Below are positions 1 to 6,246 of a DNA stretch of 21,014 bases, one piece after another. The notes beneath the pieces were generated by a model. That model searched no databases and had not been told where the DNA came from. It was given only the letters and a program-made list of their open reading frames with translations. How positions within the stretch are numbered: position 1 is the first letter of the stretch; each line of letters opens with the position of its first letter. The position numbers and the translations under genes were made by a program. Source of the stretch: Eubacteriales bacterium (GTDB taxonomy: Bacteria; Bacillota_A; Clostridia; Lachnospirales; Lachnospiraceae); the NCBI GenBank assembly GCA_030533315.1, contig JAUNJL010000042.1, positions 1 to 21,014 of the forward strand. Reading direction: 5' to 3'.

Positions 1-27
1 CTTTTGACCCCCGTGATCCATAAGTCC

Positions 28-57
28 AGTATAGTTCCCCCTGGCAGGATGTGTCAA
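28..57 (-). promoter_or_regulatory. sigma-A-type promoter for a gene beyond the window
   Basis: On the minus strand TTGACA (52-57) is followed after 18 bp by TATACT (28-33), close to the housekeeping consensus. It lies downstream of the DUF4179 gene and reads out of the left edge, so it probably drives the next gene, which is not visible. No terminator is visible between 58 and 102, so readthrough from the sigma operon is possible. Confidence 0.6.
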
Positions 58-60
58 GAT

Positions 61-104
61 TTTTATACAAAGTCCTCGTCCGCTATTTTATGCAAGTCCC
101 CGTC
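61..104 (-). repeat. imperfect direct repeat of about 20 bp upstream of the outgoing promoter
   Basis: The plus-strand stretches 61-80 (ttttatacaaagtcctcgtc) and 86-104 (ttttatgcaagtccccgtc) are near-copies 25 bp apart, differing by one inserted base and two substitutions. The second copy touches the stop codon of the DUF4179 gene. The pair sits just upstream of a sigma-A promoter, so it could be a regulator site. No function can be assigned from sequence alone. Confidence 0.5.
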
Positions 105-1482
105 AGTCAAACACCACCTCCCTGTGGTAGAGGGCTCTCTCATTCAAAAGCTCCCCAAAGGTCTTCGTCTTCTTCTTTTCCTCATAATCCTCCGACCAAT
201 AATATCCCTTCAGCTGATCCATGTACTCCTGGTAATCGCAGACGTACACGTCGATCCTGGAAACGTCCCGATCCTGGATCGCATAGGTGTTGGCGTCGCC
301 TGCCCCTCCATAGGGCAGGATGTCCCCATCCGCATCCAGGGCGACGGTAAAGGTGTCTGGATTTCCCCCATCCTGGATGATGATCTCAAAAGGCGTCCTG
401 GTGGCAGATACCAGTCCCACTCCTTCCTCGTCCACGTCGTCCACCTGTACGGTGACCGTGTCCCGCTCATCCCGGTTCACGTCCAGGTCAAATTCCCAGG
501 AGCCGTCGATCCACCAGTTTTCGTACCGGTTGGGATACTGGGCCGCCTCCGGGTAACGCTGTCCGTAGGCATCCATCATCTCCTTATAAAGCAGACGTTC
601 CGTCTCCTGCTGCTCCTCCGTCATCTTCTCATAGTCCTCGGCCTCCAGGCTCAGGCCATTTTCCCTCATGGCCATCTCGTAGGCCTCCCGGATATCCTTT
701 GGCATCTCCGGTATTGCGGCGTCCGCCTTGTCGCCCACCACCCTGTCCGCCTTCAGGCTCATATGGAAGCTTTCGGGTACCTCTGGCCTGAGCACCGTCC
801 CGTCCTCCTTCACCTGAGCGCAGTTGGACAGGTCATAGCGAAGGACTCCCGCAAAGGTGTTTTTGTCAATGAACCTTCCGTCCAGTATCTGGTGCACCGG
901 AAGCTCCTGCTGGAGAAAATCCATGGTCAGCCCTGCGGAAAGATACAAAACGGGGCTTCCATTCTGATCGATCTGGGTATCTGGAAATCCCTCCTGAGAC
1001 TCCAGGATCAGGCTCACGTACAGAGCCGAGGCGTTGCAGTAGGTCTCAGAGAGGGTGATGCTCAGATCCCCGTCACTCCTTTTCCCCTCTATCTCCAGGG
1101 GATCTGCACCGCCTTCCCCGCCCTGTGTCCCCACCGGCTGGGCGTACTTCCCATAATCTCCTGAAAATCCCAGGGAGCTTCCCAGCTCCTCAAACACGCG
1201 CCCCACAAGGGGGATCCTTGCTGCAAAGGCCGGATTGGCGATGCACACCGCCGAAAAGGCGGCGGCCGCAGCCGTCAGGCCGGCACAGGCCCGCCAGAAG
1301 CCTCCTCTTCTTTTCCCTGGAAAAGACCTGGTCCCTCTTGCCCTTCCTTTTTCCTTCTCCATGGCGCGGATCCGTGCAAAGGCCGCCTCCTTTGCCTCCT
1401 CCACCTCCCTTGGAAGGTCAAACTCCCTGTTCAAGGTCTTCCTGATCCTCTCGTCAACAGCTTCCTCTTCCCATCCCTGCAT
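103..1482 (-). CDS. DUF4179-type membrane protein, probable anti-sigma factor
   Basis: A 459-residue protein that probably sequesters the co-encoded ECF sigma factor at the membrane. A charged cytoplasmic segment (about 1-60) precedes a hydrophobic helix (about 62-83, alanine-rich). The conserved segment RIPLVGRVFEELG follows at about 89-101, and a large, probably beta-rich and extracytoplasmic region fills the rest. This layout matches the DUF4179 family found next to sigma-70 genes in Firmicutes. The ATG at 1482 is preferred over an upstream in-frame ATG at 1572, because an AAGGAG motif sits 5 bases before it and residues between the two starts only translate the 18-bp repeat. Its start overlaps the end of the sigma gene by 29 bp, suggesting translational coupling. 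The inducing signal cannot be read from the sequence. The anti-sigma role is inferred from family and context. Confidence 0.8.
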   Translation of the reverse strand: MQGWEEEAVDERIRKTLNREFDLPREVEEAKEAAFARIRAMEKEKGRARGTRSFPGKRRGGFWRACAGLTAAAAAFSAVCIANPAFAARIPLVGRVFEELGSSLGFSGDYGKYAQPVGTQGGEGGADPLEIEGKRSDGDLSITLSETYCNASALYVSLILESQEGFPDTQIDQNGSPVLYLSAGLTMDFLQQELPVHQILDGRFIDKNTFAGVLRYDLSNCAQVKEDGTVLRPEVPESFHMSLKADRVVGDKADAAIPEMPKDIREAYEMAMRENGLSLEAEDYEKMTEEQQETERLLYKEMMDAYGQRYPEAAQYPNRYENWWIDGSWEFDLDVNRDERDTVTVQVDDVDEEGVGLVSATRTPFEIIIQDGGNPDTFTVALDADGDILPYGGAGDANTYAIQDRDVSRIDVYVCDYQEYMDQLKGYYWSEDYEEKKKTKTFGELLNERALYHREVVFD

Positions 1483-2125
1483 ATGATCTCCTTCTCCCGT
1501 TTGAAAATCTTCCTTCACCTGAAAAGCCTCCCTTACCTGAAAACCCTCTCTCTTCCGAAATTCTTCTCTCATCTAAAAATCCTCCCTGTGCTGTTGTAAG
1601 CTCCCGGCCCTCTGTTTTTTTCTTTTCCCGGGAAACTCCATATTCCGCCTTCAGCTGCGCCCGGGCCCTGGAAAGCCTGGTCTTCACCGTATTCTCCTTC
1701 ATGTCCAGCAGTGCGGCGATCTCCTGCACCCGAAATCCCTCCACGTAATAAAGGATCAGTACGAGACGATACTTTTCATCCACCATTCCCAGCATTTCCT
1801 GAAACTCAAATTCCGCCAGAGACGGGTCGCTGCGGGCCTCCTCCGGCATCTCGCCGGGCAGCAGCTCCCGTCTGTTTTCCCGAAGGATCTGATTGCAGGT
1901 GTTGATCAGGATCCGTATCAGCCAAGTCTTGAAATACTCCGCCTTCCTCAGGGTATGTATTTTCTCAAAGCAGCTCAGGATCGTCTCCTGGACGGCGTCC
2001 GCCACATCCTCCTGGTTCTTCAGGATCCCCCTGGCCACCTTGTACATGGACATGGAATTTTGCTCCATCAGCTCCAGAAATGCCTCCGCATCTCCTTTTG
2101 CGGCTTTTTCTGCCAGCCTTTGCAT
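1454..2125 (-). CDS. ECF-type RNA polymerase sigma factor
   Basis: A 223-residue group IV sigma factor that would direct RNA polymerase to stress or envelope promoters. Region 2 is recognisable at about 25-85 (EDVADAVQETILSCF, then FKTWLIRILINTC). Region 4 with its helix-turn-helix spans about 112-163 (YYVEGFRVQEIAALL, then ENTVKTRLSRARAQL). ATG at 2125 is chosen because GGAAAGGAGA precedes it at proper spacing. The GTG at 2173, 16 codons upstream, has no SD. The odd part is the tail: about 60 residues continue past region 4, and residues about 181-216 show a six-residue period (GGFLDE, RRISEE, RGFSGK, GGFSGE, GRFSNG, RRRSYA) encoded by an 18-bp DNA repeat. The DUF4179 gene overlaps its end. 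A candidate self-recognised promoter lies at 2239-2268. Confidence 0.9.
   Translation of the reverse strand: MQRLAEKAAKGDAEAFLELMEQNSMSMYKVARGILKNQEDVADAVQETILSCFEKIHTLRKAEYFKTWLIRILINTCNQILRENRRELLPGEMPEEARSDPSLAEFEFQEMLGMVDEKYRLVLILYYVEGFRVQEIAALLDMKENTVKTRLSRARAQLKAEYGVSREKKKTEGRELTTAQGGFLDERRISEERGFSGKGGFSGEGRFSNGRRRSYAGMGRGSC
1491..1580 (-). repeat. five tandem 18-bp units at the sigma/DUF4179 junction
   Basis: Five consecutive 18-bp units, at 1491, 1509, 1527, 1545 and 1563, are degenerate copies. Examples on the plus strand are CTTCCTTCACCTGAAAAG and CCTCCCTTACCTGAAAAC. A partial sixth follows from 1581. Read on the minus strand, each unit carries a purine run resembling an SD, such as AAGGGAGG, and the last one provides the actual SD of the DUF4179 gene. 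The unit is six codons long, so the sigma reading frame stays open and gains a repeating tail. Confidence 0.85.
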
Positions 2126-2238
2126 AAGCTTCTCCTTTCCGGCCCTCCGGCCATATTCCCACAGCTCCTTCACCGGTCAGAGAGCTGGGCAACCTCACAG
2201 GCATTCCATCCGAATGTTTTTATTTGCCTTTACACCTA

Positions 2239-2268
2239 TTAGATGTGAAAGATCCCCAAAAGGTTTCA
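2239..2268 (-). promoter_or_regulatory. probable autoregulated ECF promoter of the sigma operon
   Basis: Minus-strand TGAAACC (2262-2268) is separated by 16 bp from CATCTAA (2239-2245). The AAC-containing -35 followed by a CATC/CGTC-like -10 is the usual pattern of Firmicutes ECF promoters. It sits between the pyruvate kinase terminator and the sigma gene, leaving a leader of roughly 110 bases. Autoregulation by the adjacent sigma factor is inferred. Confidence 0.55.
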
Positions 2269-2275
2269 TTTTTCC

Positions 2276-2311
2276 AAAAAAAGAAATGCACCCCCATAAG
2301 GAATGCATTTC
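2276..2311 (-). terminator. rho-independent terminator after pyk
   Basis: The minus-strand transcript forms an 8-bp stem GAAATGCA/TGCATTTC (plus arms 2283-2290 and 2304-2311), followed directly by seven T residues (2276-2282). It lies 14 bases after the pyruvate kinase stop codon and closes that transcription unit. Confidence 0.8.
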
Positions 2312-2324
2312 TCCAGACATTTTT

Positions 2325-3746
2325 TTATTCTCCCACGATGCAGACCCGGATCAGATTCGTCCGGCCGGGAATGCCTAAGGGAATGCCTCCTGCGAATACG
2401 ATGGTATCCCCGTCCTCCACAAGGCCATGGCTCTTCGCAGCCTCCACCGCCCGCAGGCAAAGAATCTCGGAGCTGTACTCCTCCCGGATGTACATGGGGT
2501 AAATGCCCCAGGACATGTTCATCTGGCGGCACACCCTCCGGGAGCTGGAGCAGCCTCCGATGGTGCAGCCAGGGCGATACTTGGATATCATTCTTGCGGT
2601 ACAGCCGGTTTTGCTCACCGCCAGGATGGCGTGAGCCTTCAGGTCGATGGCGGTGGTGCAGGTGGCGTGGGAGATGGCCGTGGTGATATCCGGCTCCTCC
2701 GCCCGCTTTTCCCCCCGGAAAATACCGTTGTAATCCATGTTCTGCTCCGTATAGACGGCGATCTTCACCATCATCTCCAGCGCCTTCACCGGATATTTCC
2801 CGGCTGCCGTCTCCCCGGAGAGCATGATGGCGCTGGTTCCCTGGGTGATGGCGTTGGCCACGTCCGTGGTCTCCGCCCGGGTGGGCCTTGGATGGGACAT
2901 CATGGAATCCAACATCTGGGTAGCGGTGATGACCTGCTTGCCCGCCTGGTACACCTTGCGGATAATCCGCTGCTGGATGATGGGAACGTGCTCCAGCGGG
3001 ATCTCCACACCCATGTCTCCCCGGGCGATCATGATACCGTCCGCCGCCTGGATGATGGCGTCAATGTTGTCCACTCCCTGCTGGTTTTCGATCTTTGCAA
3101 TGATGTTGATGCCCGCCCCGCCGTTCTCATCCAGAAGCCTGCGGATGGCCTTCACATCCTCCGCCGTCCTGGTAAAGGAGGCGGCCACAAAATCAAAGTC
3201 CTCCTGTATCCCGAAAAGCAGATCCTCCCGGTCCTTTTTGCTGATAAATTCCATGTTCAGCTCCACGCCGGGGACATTGACGCCCTTTCTGTCCGAAACC
3301 TGGCCGCTGTTGACCACTTTGCAGGCGATCTCCCCTTCCGTCACCTCCTGCACCTCCATGTCAATCAGACCGTCGTCGATCAAGATATGGTCGCCCGCCT
3401 TCACGTCCTTATACAGATTCTTGTAGGAGACGGAGACCCGCTCCTGCGTCCCCTCCACCTCCTGGCTGGTAAGGGTAAACAGCTGTCCCTCCTTCAGGGT
3501 GATCTTCTTATCCCGAAAACAGCCCAGACGGATCTCCGGCCCCTTCGTGTCCAGGAGGGCCGCAATGGGACGGTCATACCGCTCCCGCAGCTCCTTCAGC
3601 CTATCCAGCCTTTCCTTCTGTTCCTCGTGTGAACCATGGGAAAAGTTAAATCTGGCCACGTCCATCCCCGTCTTGATCAGTTCCTCCAAAACCCCTTCCT
3701 GATCCGTGGCGGGTCCAAGGGTACAAATGATTTTCGTCTTGCGCAT
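2325..3746 (-). CDS. pyk: pyruvate kinase
   Basis: A 473-residue cytoplasmic enzyme transferring phosphate from phosphoenolpyruvate to ADP in the last step of glycolysis. The N-terminal RKTKIICTLGPAT and ARFNFSHG (R32), the metal and substrate segments IIAKIEN and ARGDMGVEIP, and TATQMLDSM with SHPRPTRAE are all present. The length matches the short form, without the PEP-utiliser-like C-terminal extension seen in Bacillus. The start has AAGGAGAG eight bases upstream. It is the last gene of the c-di-GMP/ArsC-like cluster, 49 bp after the ArsC-family gene, and ends in a terminator. No clear promoter was seen in the short gap, so it is likely co-transcribed or served by a promoter inside the upstream gene. 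Confidence 0.97.
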   Translation of the reverse strand: MRKTKIICTLGPATDQEGVLEELIKTGMDVARFNFSHGSHEEQKERLDRLKELRERYDRPIAALLDTKGPEIRLGCFRDKKITLKEGQLFTLTSQEVEGTQERVSVSYKNLYKDVKAGDHILIDDGLIDMEVQEVTEGEIACKVVNSGQVSDRKGVNVPGVELNMEFISKKDREDLLFGIQEDFDFVAASFTRTAEDVKAIRRLLDENGGAGINIIAKIENQQGVDNIDAIIQAADGIMIARGDMGVEIPLEHVPIIQQRIIRKVYQAGKQVITATQMLDSMMSHPRPTRAETTDVANAITQGTSAIMLSGETAAGKYPVKALEMMVKIAVYTEQNMDYNGIFRGEKRAEEPDITTAISHATCTTAIDLKAHAILAVSKTGCTARMISKYRPGCTIGGCSSSRRVCRQMNMSWGIYPMYIREEYSSEILCLRAVEAAKSHGLVEDGDTIVFAGGIPLGIPGRTNLIRVCIVGE

Positions 3747-3795
3747 GTCTCTCTCCTTTCAGAAATCACCAAATCGCTTCTCACAAAACCGTCTA

Positions 3796-4143
3796 TTACA
3801 AAACCGTCTCCCACTGAGCCTCCTGAAAGCCCACAAACACCTGGCTGCCCTGCACCAGGATGGGGCGCTTCACCAGCATTCCGTCCGAGGCAAGAAGAGC
3901 CAGCTGCTCCTCCTCGCTCATATCCTTTAGTTTGTCCTTCAACCCCATTTCCCTATACAGACGGCCGCTGGTGTTAAAGAACTTTCTCAGGGGAAGGCCG
4001 CTTTTTTCGTACCATTCCTTCAGCTCCTCCGCCGTGGGATTTTCCTCCTGGATATGGCGGTCCTCATAGAAGCAGCCGTGGCTGTCCAGCCACCTTTTCG
4101 CCCTTTGACAGGTGCTGCACTTGGGGTATTCTACAAATAACAT
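3796..4143 (-). CDS. ArsC/Spx-family thioredoxin-fold protein
   Basis: A 115-residue protein of the arsenate reductase-like (ArsC/Spx/YffB) family. The N-terminal YPKCSTCQRAKRWL holds a CxxC pair (C9 and C12). LPLRKFFNTSG and the late KRPILV segment are typical of the family. Members are glutaredoxin-dependent arsenate reductases, RNA polymerase-binding Spx regulators, or proteins of unknown redox function. This one keeps the CxxC of Spx/YffB-type members, but no arsenic genes lie nearby, so arsenate reduction is not supported. It starts 41 bp after the diguanylate cyclase with AGAGGAAA as a modest SD, and is probably co-transcribed with it. Function beyond the family is unresolved. Confidence 0.85.
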   Translation of the reverse strand: MLFVEYPKCSTCQRAKRWLDSHGCFYEDRHIQEENPTAEELKEWYEKSGLPLRKFFNTSGRLYREMGLKDKLKDMSEEEQLALLASDGMLVKRPILVQGSQVFVGFQEAQWETVL

Positions 4144-4184
4144 ATATTTTCCTCTCTTTCGTTAAAATCCTCTTTCCATCTCTC

Positions 4185-6122
4185 TCACAAAGGGGACTCC
4201 TCCCCCTCGTAAACATAGAAGCGGCCCTTTCCGGCCTTCTTGGCGCAGTAAAGAGCCTGATCCGCCATCTGGTAGACCTGATCGTACTTGGCCCCTCTGC
4301 CCGTGTAGACAATGCCCGCACTGGCAGACACGCCGCATTTGGTGTGATACTCTCCGAAGCTTTGGTTGATACGATCCAAAGCCACCTGCACCTTTCTCTC
4401 CACAAGGCCTCTCTCCACCGGGTTGGTGAGGAGCACGGAAAACTCATCCCCTCCCAGACGGCCGATGATGTCCTTGGCCCGGAACATATCCTGAAGGCAC
4501 CGGGCAAAGATCCTCAGCACCTCGTCTCCCGCAGGATGCCCCAGGCTGTCGTTGACCTTTTTAAAATTATCCAGATCGAAGGCGATCATCACGCCCTCCT
4601 CCTGGGACTCCTCCAGATATTTCTTCACGCAGGCCTCGAAGCCTCCCCGGTTCAGCACCCGGGTCAAAGGATCGGTACCCAGCTTCTTCTCAAAACGCTT
4701 GATCTCCGACTCCAGCGCATATCTCCTGCTGATCTCCTCCGTCTGGTCAATGAGCACACCCACGTTTTCATTTTCCACGTCGGAAACCTGGACCAAAAGA
4801 TACTTCCCCCTGTGGTAAACGACTCCGTTCTCATCCCGGGCGTCATACAGGCTCTGGATCATGCTGACCAGCTCCCTCTTTTTTCCAAGAGCACTCTCCC
4901 ACTCCTCATCGGTCATGCTCAGGAGCTGCTTCATCTTGTCGGAAAAGAAATAGTAATTCATGCCGGAAACGTACTCGAAAATGGCAATGTTCTCTCCCAG
5001 GGCCTCCAGGATCTTGTCGGTCCTTTCGGACTTGTGGATGTACCCGGTCTTCAGCCGCTGGATCACCCGCAGCAGCTTGTTGATCTCCGAATTGTTCCCT
5101 TCCTCCAGGGTCACCTGAAAATCTCCCTCCAGGATCAGATTCAGCCGCCGTTCCATCTCCGTAAAATGGTTCAGAAGGTATTTCCGGAAATTATAATTGA
5201 TGGTGTAGATCACCACGGCGACGGCGATCAAAAACAGCGCCAGGGTGAAAAGAAGCATCTTCAGGATGCCAAAGACCAGTTCATTCATAAGGCTGAAGGC
5301 GATGATGTAATCCCCTTCCTCCCTGAACACCGACACAAGGCTGTATTCTCCATTGATCACGGCGTGGGTATGCCCCTTCTTCACAGCCTTCTCCAGATAG
5401 GCCAGAAGCTCCTCCTTGCTGTCCATCCCCTGGATCTCCACCGTCTGGGAATTGTTCTTTGTCATACCCAGCACGATCCCGCTGCCCGCCCCCACCGCGG
5501 CAATGCTGGTGTTGTACTCGGTGGCAGACTCCATCAGCGTGTTTTCGATGATGGTTTTTTCACATTTCAGTCCCATCTGGCTGGTATCGGCATCAAAGCA
5601 GACGGCAGAGCAGCCCTCCGCCTCAGTTCTGACCACCAACCTGCAATAGGAAGGATCCTCCCAGAAGCCGCTCTCCTCGATATGGACATAGTAGTCCTTC
5701 CCCGCATCCTTGGACATAAGCCTTTTCAGGTTCTCCTCTTCTCCCTCCAGCGGGCCTCCCAGGGCGGTCTTGTCGGTGCTGAAGCGGACGCTTCCCTCCT
5801 GGTCAAAAATATGGATGTCCTTCGCCCCCATCACGGTGCACATGCGCTCCAGCGCTCCCTCCACCTGAAAAAGCTCCTCCTGGACAATGATATATTCCGC
5901 ATTTTTTCCCCGCTCCACCCATACCTCTTCCATCAGGCGCAGCTTGGCATCATAGCTCTCCTTCGCCGCATCTATGTTGCCCTGAACCTGTTCCGTGATC
6001 TCGCCGAGATAATCCGTCTCTATGGAAAAATTCACAGCGATCAGCCCTGCGCTCAGGGAAAAAAACAGGATGCCGGTCACAGCCACAAAAACCGCAATGA
6101 GATTTCTGTAAATCTTATTCAT
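4185..6122 (-). CDS. membrane diguanylate cyclase with extracytoplasmic sensor
   Basis: A 645-residue protein predicted to make cyclic di-GMP from two GTP. Transmembrane helix 1 (about 8-30) and helix 2 (about 282-308) flank an extracellular ligand-sensing region. A HAMP-like stretch (about 310-360) and a PAS-like segment (about 370-465) follow. The C-terminal GGDEF domain is complete: the DPLTRVLNRGGF start, DLDNFKKVND, and GGDEF at 557-561. An RxxD inhibitory site (R548-D551) lies at the proper distance, implying product feedback. AGGGAGG precedes the start. An extended -10 promoter lies about 60 bp upstream, so it may be expressed apart from the phosphodiesterase gene before it. The ligand is not predictable. 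Confidence 0.93.
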   Translation of the reverse strand: MNKIYRNLIAVFVAVTGILFFSLSAGLIAVNFSIETDYLGEITEQVQGNIDAAKESYDAKLRLMEEVWVERGKNAEYIIVQEELFQVEGALERMCTVMGAKDIHIFDQEGSVRFSTDKTALGGPLEGEEENLKRLMSKDAGKDYYVHIEESGFWEDPSYCRLVVRTEAEGCSAVCFDADTSQMGLKCEKTIIENTLMESATEYNTSIAAVGAGSGIVLGMTKNNSQTVEIQGMDSKEELLAYLEKAVKKGHTHAVINGEYSLVSVFREEGDYIIAFSLMNELVFGILKMLLFTLALFLIAVAVVIYTINYNFRKYLLNHFTEMERRLNLILEGDFQVTLEEGNNSEINKLLRVIQRLKTGYIHKSERTDKILEALGENIAIFEYVSGMNYYFFSDKMKQLLSMTDEEWESALGKKRELVSMIQSLYDARDENGVVYHRGKYLLVQVSDVENENVGVLIDQTEEISRRYALESEIKRFEKKLGTDPLTRVLNRGGFEACVKKYLEESQEEGVMIAFDLDNFKKVNDSLGHPAGDEVLRIFARCLQDMFRAKDIIGRLGGDEFSVLLTNPVERGLVERKVQVALDRINQSFGEYHTKCGVSASAGIVYTGRGAKYDQVYQMADQALYCAKKAGKGRFYVYEGEESPL

Positions 6123-6179
6123 ATCCGCCTCCCTGCCTCTCCTGTCATGTAACCGCTCAGACGCCTGAACCGTTACCCG

Positions 6180-6188
6180 ATTATACCA
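6180..6188 (-). promoter_or_regulatory. extended -10 promoter upstream of the diguanylate cyclase
   Basis: Minus-strand TGGTATAAT (TATAAT at 6180-6185, with the TGn extension) lies about 57 bp before the cyclase start. No good -35 hexamer is present at 16-18 bp, which is tolerated for extended -10 promoters. It would uncouple the cyclase from the upstream phosphodiesterase. Confidence 0.45.
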
Positions 6189-6246
6189 TACAATCCTCCA
6201 TAAGGCTATGGATCCCTTTATTTCTTACAGGACCTTTACCGTATCT

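Noticed and set aside
3783..3809. Duplicated 12-mer acaaaaccgtct at the end of the ArsC-family gene
   Set aside because: Two copies 15 bp apart look like a simple short tandem duplication around the stop codon. No structure or regulatory role is apparent.
3796..4143. Arsenate reductase of an arsenic resistance operon
   Set aside because: The fold is right, but no arsB, arsR or acr3 is nearby and the neighbours are c-di-GMP and glycolysis genes, so only the family is called.
4344..6152. 602-codon open frame on the plus strand
   Set aside because: It lies antisense to the diguanylate cyclase gene, has no recognisable domain, and its His/Leu/Gln-rich translation is typical of a shadow frame in GC-rich DNA.
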